Assembly: GCA_021828245.1 (NCBI GenBank)
Contig: JAKASC010000004.1
Span: forward strand, 1-26,568
Origin: Acidobacteriota bacterium
GTDB lineage: Bacteria > Acidobacteriota > Terriglobia > UBA7540
Length of the DNA: 26,568 nt
Reading direction: 5' to 3'
A model generated the notes under the pieces. That model had not been told where the DNA came from. It saw only the letters and a program-made list of their open reading frames with translations, and did no database searches. Below, piece after piece: positions 1 to 7,553 of this stretch (within the stretch, counting starts at the first letter, position 1; each line of letters begins with the position of its first letter). A program made the translations under genes and the position numbers.

Positions 1-1653
1 TCACTTCTTCAGCCCAAAGCAATAGACCTGCGAGTCATGGTCCACCGCATAGACGCGGCCATTCGCCACCGCCAAACCGCTGAAATGCACCCAGCTCGTC
101 ATCGCGTCTCCACTGTTATAGAGCACCTTGCCCGTGCGCGCATCGAGCGCGTAGAGAACCGCATGGCGCGTGTTGGCCATTCGTTCTTGATTGGTCAGGA
201 TGCCATTGCCATAGTGCCCGGGCTTGGTCACCACCGCCGCGCCTTGGGTTTGTTGAGGATTCTCGCCGGTTGAAAGTCCAAAGACCACCCCGTTTGCTAC
301 CACGGGCGGCTCCGGCCGATTGAAATCGCGCGAAACCCAGGCCGGCACCAGCTCGGGGCGATGCGTGCGAACGTTCGTGCCCACCCGAAAGGCCATGAGG
401 CATCCGTCGGGCGCCGGGCCGTGAGTCAGCGGAAACCGGGGAGCGTCTTTGGAAATCGGTCCCCACACGGGAACATAGAGCCACGTTTCCCCTTCGGCAT
501 CGCGCCAGGTTGCGAATCCGCCCCAAATGCCATTCTCTTCGTAAGCGCGCTCGTCGTTGGCCAGACGCAGCGTCTCGAGCGGCGTTTGATGATCCCCGCT
601 GCCCAGGCGGTCTGCGTTCAATAGGTAGAGCGTTCCGCCTTTGCCGCCCGCTGCCAGCAAATGGTACCTGCCGTGCGCGAGCCAAGCGGGACTGGACGCT
701 CCCACGTCGAGGTCGTAGCGGGTGAGAAGCTCATAGTCATTGGGGCTGTAGTAGTCCACGACCTTCAGTTTCGGTATCTTGACGGCAATCACGCTGCTGC
801 CATATTCCCCGACCGCCGGATCGTTGGGGCCGTCGCCCGTCGCGGCGTAGATTCGTGTTCCTTCACCGGCGGTTACGCCACCGCGCCCCCAGATGCCGGC
901 GCCGCCCCGCTTAGCCACCAAAAGATCCCGAATGACGGGTCGCATCGGATGGCGCACGTCCATGGCGTATATCCCCGACTGAGTTCCGGAGCAGTCTTGT
1001 GAAACGGACGTGTAGATGATTCCATGCACCAGATTCAGGCTCCAGTCCTTCGTATAGGGAGGAACGAATTGAATGGGGCCAAATTTGATGCGCCCCGTTC
1101 CGAGACCCAGTCCGTACAATCTTCCATCGGCCCCCAGCACGTAGATCAGCTCTGCCCGCCGGTCAATCGTTGGCGTGGCGTTGAGATTATTGGGGCACAG
1201 CCACATGCCGGGGTTCTTCGGCACGACCGGACTATGAAAGGTTACGCTCCAGACCAGCTTTCCCGTGTTGGCGTCGAGGGCAAAGACGTGGTCGGAGCTG
1301 CCCGCCACATAAACAAGAGTCTTGACTCCTTGAGGCGTCGTGACGTGGGTGGCCACAAGCGGGGCCGTCAATGCGGTCAGGGATAACGGCTGGTTTTTGA
1401 GCTGTACCTTCCACTGTAACTCCAGATGGCTGACATTTTTCACGCTTAAGGCGTCTTCGCCCCGCGCCCAGCCGGTTCGTTGTGGGTCATGGCCAAAAGT
1501 CAACCAGTTGCCGGCTCTGGCTCGGACGGCAAGGCCTATGAAGAGAATTAATAACCCTGCCCCTACAATTTTCCGCTGGAACGCACCTTGCCTCTTCTCG
1601 TCAAGAGAATCCCCTCGGGGACACTGCTTAATCGTCTTGATGATGGTTTTCAC
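1..1653 (-). CDS. Exported PQQ-like beta-propeller repeat protein
   Basis: The 550-residue protein starts at a GTG (1653) preceded by a good ribosome binding site, GGAGGG, about 5 bases upstream. A hydrophobic segment at about residues 29-47 (IVGAGLLILFIGLAVRARA) is preceded by Arg/Lys and ends in an AxA-like site, so the product is probably exported. The mature part opens with a 'W..FGHDPQRTGW' motif and contains repeated blades of the type 'VFALDANTGKLVWS', 'LYGLGLGTGRI' and 'LYALDARTGKVLY', the pattern of PQQ-binding-like propellers (quinoprotein alcohol dehydrogenase-like superfamily). There is no heme c CxxCH motif. A catalytic role as a quinoprotein dehydrogenase is possible but not shown; many such proteins are structural or of unknown function. 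It lies downstream of the aldolase-SDR pair but has its own promoter, so co-regulation is uncertain. Confidence 0.85.
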   Translation of the reverse strand: MKTIIKTIKQCPRGDSLDEKRQGAFQRKIVGAGLLILFIGLAVRARAGNWLTFGHDPQRTGWARGEDALSVKNVSHLELQWKVQLKNQPLSLTALTAPLVATHVTTPQGVKTLVYVAGSSDHVFALDANTGKLVWSVTFHSPVVPKNPGMWLCPNNLNATPTIDRRAELIYVLGADGRLYGLGLGTGRIKFGPIQFVPPYTKDWSLNLVHGIIYTSVSQDCSGTQSGIYAMDVRHPMRPVIRDLLVAKRGGAGIWGRGGVTAGEGTRIYAATGDGPNDPAVGEYGSSVIAVKIPKLKVVDYYSPNDYELLTRYDLDVGASSPAWLAHGRYHLLAAGGKGGTLYLLNADRLGSGDHQTPLETLRLANDERAYEENGIWGGFATWRDAEGETWLYVPVWGPISKDAPRFPLTHGPAPDGCLMAFRVGTNVRTHRPELVPAWVSRDFNRPEPPVVANGVVFGLSTGENPQQTQGAAVVTKPGHYGNGILTNQERMANTRHAVLYALDARTGKVLYNSGDAMTSWVHFSGLAVANGRVYAVDHDSQVYCFGLKK

Positions 1654-1728
1654 TGAATCCCTCCAAGCTTTGAGTTAATCCAAAATCAGGCAACTCCCGT
1701 TCCGCCGACCCGTGAAATAAAAAGGTGA

Positions 1729-1757
1729 ATCAAAGCACTCGCTACCGTCTTTGTCAA
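1729..1757 (-). promoter_or_regulatory. Putative sigma70-type promoter for the propeller gene
   Basis: On the minus strand TTGACA (1752-1757) is followed after exactly 17 bases by TTTGAT (1729-1734), a 4/6 match to the -10 consensus. Predicted initiation near 1722 gives a leader of about 70 bases before the GTG at 1653. Confidence 0.5.
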
Positions 1758-1799
1758 GAATGCGTTCAAGCGCGTTTCATATTCAGTGAAATCGTGAAA

Positions 1800-1920
1800 G
1801 CACATCGGATGCACAACTCCTCCGATCGCTCCCAGCCGCGCCGCAGCCTCATCTCGATTTCGATGTCGGCTGCGGATGGAACTTTCGGTTGAAATTCTTC
1901 GCCATCGGAAGCCGATGTGC
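1800..1920. terminator. Nested inverted repeats after the SDR gene, possible terminator
   Basis: An outer 9-bp inverted repeat pairs GCACATCGG (1800-1808) with CCGATGTGC (1912-1920). Inside it a perfect 8-bp stem CCGCAGCC (1841-1848)/GGCTGCGG (1868-1875) encloses a further CATC/GATG pairing. It lies just past the SDR stop codon (1929) and before the promoter of the next minus-strand gene, where a transcription end would be expected. No U-tract follows on the minus strand, so an intrinsic terminator is not proven. Confidence 0.4.
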
Positions 1921-1928
1921 AGCGCCGG

Positions 1929-2720
1929 TTACAATACCGAGCGGAGCAGTCCTCCATCCACCTGAAGCGTGGCGCCGGTGATGTAGCTGGCGGCCGGCGA
2001 GAGCAGAAAAGCCGCGGCCCGCCCGAATTCCTCTGGCCTCCCGTAGCGTTGAAGCGGAATGGATTCCGCCGACCGCTTCATTTGGTCCTGCAAACTCATT
2101 CCGGCGCGACGCGCGTTGACCTCATCGAGTTCGCGAAGCCGGTCGGTCGCAATGCGCCCGGGAACAAGCTGGTTGACACGAATTCCTTCGGAAGCCAACT
2201 CCATCGCCAGCGATTTGGCCAGGGACGCTACGGAGGCTCTCAAGACGCTCGACAGCATCAGATTGGGAATCGGCTCCTTGACGGCCGAGGAGGTCAGCAA
2301 GAGGATGCTGCCGCCTCCCCTGGACCGCATCGAGGGCAGCACGGTTCTCACCATGCGAATCGCACTCAGCACGAGAAGCTCGAACGCCTTTTGCCAGCTC
2401 GCGTCATCAAGAGATTGAAAGCTTCCCGGCGGCGGCCCACCGGAGTTGGTCACCAGAAAATCTACACCGCCAAACTGTTCGACGGTCCTCTCGTGCCAAT
2501 GCTCGATGTCTGCGGCGGAGCGTACATCCGCGGTCATGCCGATGACCCTGGCGGGAGTCTTCTCTCCCAACCTTCGCGCCGCCTCGGCGACAGCGCTCTC
2601 CTGACGTGAAGCGATTGAAACCCGCGTCCCCTCTTCTACTAGCGCCTCCGCAATGGCTAGGCCAAGACCCCGGCTCGCACCAGCAATCATAGCGACTTTG
2701 TTGTCTAGGCCGAGATCCAT
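1929..2720 (-). CDS. SDR-family oxidoreductase lacking the usual Tyr/Lys catalytic pair
   Basis: This 263-residue short-chain dehydrogenase/reductase has the Rossmann glycine motif (AGASRGLG, residues 13-20), a TNSGG motif (91-95) in place of NNAG, the Ser strand (LLTSSAV, 141-147) and the C-terminal 'TGATLQVDGG' signature. The canonical YxxxK is absent: at the expected place the sequence reads PNLMLSSVLRASV, with no Tyr and with Arg where Lys is expected. The start at 2720 is preferred over one 27 bases upstream because AGGAGGTGAA directly precedes it and the product then begins at the normal SDR N-terminus. It overlaps the end of the aldolase gene by 16 bases, so the two are probably translationally coupled. 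In the pathway it could act on a keto-deoxy sugar acid, but the missing residues make the chemistry uncertain. Confidence 0.88.
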   Translation of the reverse strand: MDLGLDNKVAMIAGASRGLGLAIAEALVEEGTRVSIASRQESAVAEAARRLGEKTPARVIGMTADVRSAADIEHWHERTVEQFGGVDFLVTNSGGPPPGSFQSLDDASWQKAFELLVLSAIRMVRTVLPSMRSRGGGSILLLTSSAVKEPIPNLMLSSVLRASVASLAKSLAMELASEGIRVNQLVPGRIATDRLRELDEVNARRAGMSLQDQMKRSAESIPLQRYGRPEEFGRAAAFLLSPAASYITGATLQVDGGLLRSVL

Positions 2721-3619
2721 TTCACCTCCTGTTGGTCCCGCATCCATTGAAGGAGGATATCGAGGCCGCGACAGGTGGCGGCGTCAAGCGCCCCTCCGGG
2801 GGCCCGTACCGTTGCCTCCGCCAGGGCGCCCCGCCGACGCAAGATCTCCTTTCGTAAGGCGGTGCCGATACCTTGCTGGAACTCAAATCGCATCAGCGGA
2901 ACATAGCGATAGAAGGCATTGGCCGCCTGGTCTATTGCTCCCGATGAAAACAGCCGCACAACCTCGACTAGCATTTCCGGATAAGCAAAACCTGTCATGG
3001 CGCCGGAAGCGCCGGCGAGCAACTCTTCAAGAAGATAGACGCCACCCAGTCCGCCCAGGATGCGAATCTCCAACCCTTGGGCAGCCTTGAGGATCTGCGC
3101 GGTTTTGAGGGGCGTAGGCGGATCCTCAAGTTTGATTGTCCGGGCGGAAGGGATCTCCCGCGCGATTCGGGCCAAAACTGTCGGCTCCATCGTAAACCCA
3201 CATGCCGGAGGGTAATCCTGAACGATAATCTCGATGTCCACCGTGCGCGCCAGCTCGGAATAATGTGCCAGAACGGCGTCGGAGTTGAGAGCCGCCATTC
3301 GCGGAGGGCTAATTAAAACCGCGGAGGCTCCCAAGGATTTGGCGATTCGGCTCCGTTCAATACAGATCCGCAATCCCTCACCGGTGCCTCCGACAATGAT
3401 CGGAACTTGCCCACTCACCTCTTCCACAACAGATTCTATAACCTGCGCGCGTTCGGTTTCCGTGAGCCTGTTCACCTCGCTGGTCACACCTAGGGTCGCA
3501 ATTCCGTTAACCCCCGCCCGACGATAAAGGTTCGTCATTCGTTTCAGACTGTCCAGATCAAGAGAACCGTCGCTGTGGAACGGGGTGGGGAGCACTGCAT
3601 GGACGCCTTGGAATGGCAT
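2705..3619 (-). CDS. DapA-family (class I) aldolase/synthase
   Basis: The 304-residue protein is a DHDPS/N-acetylneuraminate lyase family TIM barrel. Visible hallmarks are the GVTSE motif (residues 44-48), the active-site Tyr in VQDYPP (Y136) and the Schiff-base Lys in TIKLEDPP (K163). Family members make or cleave bonds to pyruvate; examples are dihydrodipicolinate synthase, 2-keto-3-deoxygluconate aldolase and KDG dehydratases. Because it faces a sugar-acid dehydratase operon, cleavage of a 2-keto-3-deoxy sugar acid to pyruvate and an aldehyde is a better guess than lysine biosynthesis. The start is supported by AGGAGGAG just upstream. It is the first gene of a two-gene minus-strand operon with the overlapping SDR gene. 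Confidence 0.88.
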   Translation of the reverse strand: MPFQGVHAVLPTPFHSDGSLDLDSLKRMTNLYRRAGVNGIATLGVTSEVNRLTETERAQVIESVVEEVSGQVPIIVGGTGEGLRICIERSRIAKSLGASAVLISPPRMAALNSDAVLAHYSELARTVDIEIIVQDYPPACGFTMEPTVLARIAREIPSARTIKLEDPPTPLKTAQILKAAQGLEIRILGGLGGVYLLEELLAGASGAMTGFAYPEMLVEVVRLFSSGAIDQAANAFYRYVPLMRFEFQQGIGTALRKEILRRRGALAEATVRAPGGALDAATCRGLDILLQWMRDQQEVKWISA

Positions 3620-3749
3620 GTCTCCTCCTGATTCAGTGAAAAAACAGGGAGAAAATATTCGGGAATTAATTCAGCGTGAAACATCTTATAGAAAGATGGG
3701 GATACGGATCGTGAGCTGCACTCGAGTCGTGGCATGGCGTGGAGGTGTC

Positions 3750-3770
3750 CATTTTCCGGCTTCGAAAATG
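3750..3770. promoter_or_regulatory. Inverted repeat in the divergent promoter region
   Basis: CATTTTC (3750-3756) and GAAAATG (3764-3770) form a perfect 7-bp inverted repeat with a 7-base spacer, 131 bases upstream of the aldolase start and about 30 bases from the shared promoter block. It is a plausible operator for a dimeric regulator serving the divergent transcripts. Confidence 0.35.
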
Positions 3771-3800
3771 CGCTCATGTTTTGTTGGCCATCAAAATCCC

Positions 3801-3846
3801 TTGACAAACGGACAAGTGATTATAGATTATTGCTTACTGTTTATCT
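3801..3846 (+). promoter_or_regulatory. Promoter/operator block of the catabolic operon (copy 1)
   Basis: TTGACA (3801-3806) is followed by an AT-rich block containing ATTATAGATTAT (3819-3830) and TTACTGTTTA (3834-3843). GATTAT lies 18 bases after the -35 and TAGATT 16 bases after it, both usable as -10. The 28 bases 3819-3846 match 11464-11491, in front of the GntR gene, with only three differences, so this is probably a regulator-controlled promoter. The predicted leader to the ATG at 4102 is about 260 bases. Confidence 0.6.
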
Positions 3847-4101
3847 ATAGCAAAGTACAACGATGACCCATGCCCCCTCGGTTTGATTACGCTCTCACCC
3901 ATCCTCGGTGGAAGTGCCGTCCCTCTCGGGCATCACGCTGCGTCTCGCGTTGATGTGGAGTTGCGAGGACGCCCAGCCTTCGAGGCAAAGCCCGCTTTCG
4001 CACAATCTTGCCTTGAGGGCGGATGGCAAGGGGGCTTGGCGAGGGAGGGCGAGGCCGTGGGAACACACATAGCTTATTAGAGGCCAGAAGGAATTCTAAC
4101 G
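3847..4101 (+). promoter_or_regulatory. Long 5' leader of the catabolic operon with nested stem-loop
   Basis: This stretch has no convincing gene. Its 3' half can fold: GCAAAGCCC (3985-3993) pairs with GGGCTTGGC (4032-4040) with one mismatch, and inside it CTTGCC (4007-4012) pairs with GGCAAG (4025-4030). A ribosome binding site, AGAAGGA, sits about 11 bases before the ATG at 4102. The structure does not match any riboswitch class I recognise. Confidence 0.3.
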
Positions 4102-5262
4102 ATGACGATTACCGAGGTCAAAACGCATTTAATCCACGTTGCAATTCCCGAGGCATCGCGCGTCGAATCTGGAGCAGGGTTGAAGCTTGCCCGGCAGATG
4201 TGCCTGATTGAGTTAAAGACGGACGAAGGGATCTCGGGTTATGGTTCTCCTTCCGGTCCTTTCGACCTGCCGCTCTTACGGAGAATCGTCGAACTTTTCA
4301 CGCGTCATTTGCTGGGGGCAGATCCCTCCCATGTTGCTCACCTCTGGCATTGCATCTATCACGGAGAAGTCTCTCGCAACCTCGGAAACCGAGGGATAGG
4401 TGTTGCGGCCCTGTCCGGCGTGGATGTGGCGCTGTGGGATTTGAGGGCCCGGGCCTTGGGAGTACCGTTGTTTGAACTCCTGGGGGGCCGCTACCACACC
4501 GGTGGTGTGCGCACTTACGCCAGCTCGATCTACTGGGACCTCTCTCCAGGCCAAGCGGCTGAGGAAGCGTTGCGATACGTGGAAAAAGGGTTCACGGCCA
4601 TCAAGTTAAAAGTGGGTAAGGAGCCGCGACAAGACATCGAGCGGCTGAAAGCCATTCGGAAAAGCGTCGCCAGCGGAGTTGAAGTCTTGGTGGACGCCAA
4701 CCAATCTCTCAGCCGCTCCGAGGCTCTCGGGCTGCTGCCCGCTCTCGAGGACCTCGGCGTTTATTGGTTTGAGGAGCCTATCAGCGTGGATGACATCGAG
4801 GGTCATCGAATGCTCTGCCAGGCACGCCGGAGGGTCCGCATTGCTACGGGCGAAAACCTATACACGCGGTATGCCTTCTCCGATTTCATTCGGCAAGGGG
4901 CAATTGACGTACTGCAAGCGGATGTAAGCCGTACGGGAGGATTTACCGAAGTGCGGGGGATTGTGGAGGCGGCCGCGGTGTCGCATCTGGATTGGAACCC
5001 GCACACGTTCAACGACGTTTTAACGACGGTCGCCAATTTGCATTTGGTGGCCGCTTCTCCGCATCCGGCCATGTTTGAATGGGACGTCACTCACAACGAA
5101 CTCATGACCAAACTCATCAAACAACCCCTGAAAGTCAGGAACGGCCAAGTCGCACCGCCGGCGGATCCGGGTCTTGGCGTGGAGATTGACTGGGATTTTG
5201 TCGCTTCTCATCCCTGGAGTGGTGAAGTCTCTATCGGGCTCGGCTACGGGATGCGCCGATAG
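4102..5262 (+). CDS. Enolase-superfamily (mandelate racemase type) sugar-acid dehydratase
   Basis: The 386-residue protein has the full mandelate-racemase/muconate-lactonizing architecture: an N-terminal capping domain, then a barrel with the KxK motif (K168, K170), metal ligands D198 (VDANQ), E224 (FEEP) and E251 (GEN), a D274...H301 (NPHTF) dyad and E326. The Lys plus His/Asp arrangement is that of the mandelate-racemase subgroup, which contains many acid-sugar dehydratases (rhamnonate, fuconate, galactonate, gluconate). It probably dehydrates an aldonic acid to a 2-keto-3-deoxy acid that the divergently encoded DapA-family enzyme could cleave. It is the first gene of a seven-gene operon. 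Substrate specificity cannot be read from the sequence. Confidence 0.9.
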   Translation: MTITEVKTHLIHVAIPEASRVESGAGLKLARQMCLIELKTDEGISGYGSPSGPFDLPLLRRIVELFTRHLLGADPSHVAHLWHCIYHGEVSRNLGNRGIGVAALSGVDVALWDLRARALGVPLFELLGGRYHTGGVRTYASSIYWDLSPGQAAEEALRYVEKGFTAIKLKVGKEPRQDIERLKAIRKSVASGVEVLVDANQSLSRSEALGLLPALEDLGVYWFEEPISVDDIEGHRMLCQARRRVRIATGENLYTRYAFSDFIRQGAIDVLQADVSRTGGFTEVRGIVEAAAVSHLDWNPHTFNDVLTTVANLHLVAASPHPAMFEWDVTHNELMTKLIKQPLKVRNGQVAPPADPGLGVEIDWDFVASHPWSGEVSIGLGYGMRR

Positions 5263-5328
5263 CCACGGCTCTCGAGGTTGTAGTTGAGGGAAAAAGAGCA
5301 ATAGCGGGCACTGAAGTCGGAGTTTTTC

Positions 5329-6120
5329 ATGAGCCTCTGCATTAACCTCTCCAATCGCTTAGCCATCGTCACGGGAGCGGCGGGCGGATTGGGAAAAGGA
5401 ATATCCAAAGCGCTCGTGGGCGCTGGCGCGCGCCTGATGTTGATCGATCGGGATCAGCAAGCCCTGGAGCGTGCTGTCCAGAGCCTGCCGCGACAGACGG
5501 TTGCGGTGGTTTTGGACATCACGAATGAGTCGGCGGTGAATTACAAATTGGCGCGGCTTTGGGAGGAAGTCGGGCCACCGCATATTTTGGTAAATAACGC
5601 CGGTGTGGGAGGCCGCGTAGGCTTGCCCTTTACCCGGCTGAGCGCCGACGATTGGAAGATTCCTTGGGAGGTAAATGTCGTAGGCCTCTTCAATGTGACC
5701 AAGGCTGTTATTGGCCAGATGCAGGAAGGATGTATTGTCAACATAGCCTCCGTATCCGGCCGGACTGGATTTCAGACCAGTCCTCCCTATTCGGCCACCA
5801 AGGCTGCCGTCATTAATCTCACACAGGTGATGGCACGGGATTTGGCTCCGCGTGGGATTCGAGTGAATGCAGTCTGTCCGGGAATGGTGTTCACGGACTT
5901 CTATCGTGGTCAGCGACTCGCGGCCGCCGAGGCCGACCCGACCCTGCTCGAGGTTTCCGATGAAAGATATTTCGAGGAGAAAGTTGAACGTTTGATTCCC
6001 TTAAAGCGTGGCCAGACTCCGGAGGACATTGCTTACGCCGTCTGCTTTCTGGCCAGTGATTGGGCGCGTTCCATCACCGGGCAATCACTCAACGTGGACG
6101 GGGGGCTGGTGATGTCATGA
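5329..6120 (+). CDS. SDR-family NAD(P)-dependent dehydrogenase
   Basis: This 263-residue classical short-chain dehydrogenase has TGAAGGLG (residues 15-22), an Asp after the second strand (LIDRD) suggesting NAD preference, NNAG (89-92), Ser (IASVSG, 140-144), Y154xxxK158 (YSATK), a PG motif (NAVCPG) and the terminal NVDGG signature. GGAG at 5319-5322 with a 6-base spacing supports the start. The gene lies 66 bases after the dehydratase and shares a 4-base ATGA overlap with the next gene. Given its place it may oxidise the sugar at C1 or a later keto-deoxy acid; these cannot be separated by sequence alone. Confidence 0.9.
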   Translation: MSLCINLSNRLAIVTGAAGGLGKGISKALVGAGARLMLIDRDQQALERAVQSLPRQTVAVVLDITNESAVNYKLARLWEEVGPPHILVNNAGVGGRVGLPFTRLSADDWKIPWEVNVVGLFNVTKAVIGQMQEGCIVNIASVSGRTGFQTSPPYSATKAAVINLTQVMARDLAPRGIRVNAVCPGMVFTDFYRGQRLAAAEADPTLLEVSDERYFEEKVERLIPLKRGQTPEDIAYAVCFLASDWARSITGQSLNVDGGLVMS

Positions 6121-7553
6121 GGGAGCTGGGATGCTATGTCGGGCGCGAGTGGGTGCGCCCTAAAGGTTCCACCATCGAGGTCAGGAATCCAGCTACCAAC
6201 GGCGATGTTATCGCGCGTGTGGCGCAGCTCGGGGTGGCGGATGTGGACCGTGCCGTCGGGGTGGCCGCGGAGGTTTCTCCTGGCTGGGCGGCGCGCTCTC
6301 CTTGGCAACGTGCCGAAGTCTTGCGCAAGGCGGCCGACCTTTTAGAAAATCGGGCGGCCCGCGTGGCGAAGGATCTGATGGAGGAAAACGGCAAACCGCT
6401 TAGTGAAGCGCAGGGTGAAGTAGCAAAGTCTATTGTGACTTTCCGTTATTATGCCGGACTCGCCGCGGCGCTGGATGGCCGAGCTTTTGAGGGTGGCGCG
6501 CCTCAGCTTCGGCATGAGACTCGGAAAGAACCCCTCGGGCCCGTGGCCGCCGTTACGCCGTGGAACGTTCCGGCAGCAGGGCCGGCGAGGAAACTAGCCC
6601 CGGCCCTGTTGGCTGGCAATACGGTTCTCTTAAAGCCGGCCACGGCCACGCCTATCACCGCGATCCATCTGGTGGAATGCCTTTACGAGGCCGGCGCTGA
6701 CCCGGGCGTCGTTCAGCTACTGTGTGGAAGCGGACCCGTGGTGGGTCAGCCGTTGTGCTGCGATCCCCGTGTCCGGGCCGTATCCTTTACGGGTTCAACG
6801 GCCGTCGGCCTGCAATTAAAAAACGCCCTGGGCCGTTCGATGACCCGTTTGCAACTCGAGCTTGGCGGGAAGAATGCAGCATTGGTCTTTTCGGACGCAG
6901 ACCTGGGAACAGCGTCAAGCCACATCCTTGGTGCTGCCTTCGCTTCGGCGGGTCAACAATGCACAGCCACCAGCCGGGTACTCGCACAGCGAGAGATTTA
7001 CCAGCCGTTGCTGGAACTGCTCGCGACTCGTGCCCGATCCTTTGTCGTGGGCGATCCTTTCGACCAGGCGACGCAAATGGGGCCTTTGATTGACGAAGCG
7101 GGTATCCGCAGGGTAGAAGGCTTTATCCGACGAGCCGTTAAGGAGGGCGCACGCATTATGACCGGAGGGCAGCGGATTCCTCGTCCTGGATACTTCTTTG
7201 AGCCTACGATTCTCAGTCATGTCCACCCAGGCATGGAAATTTCGCGTGAAGAGGTCTTTGGACCGGTTCTTTCAGTCATGGATTTTGGGTCTGTCGAGCA
7301 AAGCGTGGAGCTTTTGAATGCCACCCCGTATGGGCTTTCTTGCGCGGTTCATACACGGGATATCCGGACCGCTCAGTTCGTGGCCAAAAACGCGGATTGC
7401 GGCATTGTGGTGGTCAACGGGCCGACCGCAGGGATCGAGCTGCCGGCACCGTTTGGAGGCTTCAAGTTATCAGGGACGGGTTGGAAGGAACACGGCCCGG
7501 AGTCGCTGGAGTTTTATACTCGAACGAAGTTGGTGAGTTGGGGATGGTCCTGA
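6117..7553 (+). CDS. NAD(P)-dependent aldehyde dehydrogenase
   Basis: The product is 478 residues when started at the ATG overlapping the preceding stop (ATGA); longer in-frame starts run into the SDR gene and are not conserved-looking. ALDH hallmarks are TPWNVP (N150), LLKP (K173), FTGS (about 224-227), the general base in LELGGK (E248), catalytic Cys in GQQCTA (C282) and EEVFGPV. In this operon it most likely oxidises the aldehyde released by the aldolase (for example lactaldehyde, glyceraldehyde or glycolaldehyde) or a semialdehyde such as 2-ketoglutarate semialdehyde. Its 3' end overlaps the next gene by 10 bases. Confidence 0.92.
   Translation: MRELGCYVGREWVRPKGSTIEVRNPATNGDVIARVAQLGVADVDRAVGVAAEVSPGWAARSPWQRAEVLRKAADLLENRAARVAKDLMEENGKPLSEAQGEVAKSIVTFRYYAGLAAALDGRAFEGGAPQLRHETRKEPLGPVAAVTPWNVPAAGPARKLAPALLAGNTVLLKPATATPITAIHLVECLYEAGADPGVVQLLCGSGPVVGQPLCCDPRVRAVSFTGSTAVGLQLKNALGRSMTRLQLELGGKNAALVFSDADLGTASSHILGAAFASAGQQCTATSRVLAQREIYQPLLELLATRARSFVVGDPFDQATQMGPLIDEAGIRRVEGFIRRAVKEGARIMTGGQRIPRPGYFFEPTILSHVHPGMEISREEVFGPVLSVMDFGSVEQSVELLNATPYGLSCAVHTRDIRTAQFVAKNADCGIVVVNGPTAGIELPAPFGGFKLSGTGWKEHGPESLEFYTRTKLVSWGWS

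Noticed and set aside
116..685. 189-codon minus-strand frame inside the propeller gene
   Set aside because: It is an out-of-frame shadow of the beta-propeller gene, with Arg-rich composition typical of shifted GC-rich frames.
2705..3619. Lysine-biosynthesis dapA
   Set aside because: Family membership is clear, but its pairing with an SDR and a divergent sugar-acid dehydratase fits catabolism better; no other lysine gene is near.
3883..4080. 65-codon open frame in the operon leader
   Set aside because: It lacks a ribosome binding site and similarity, and it covers the predicted stem-loop; not enough support for a leader peptide.
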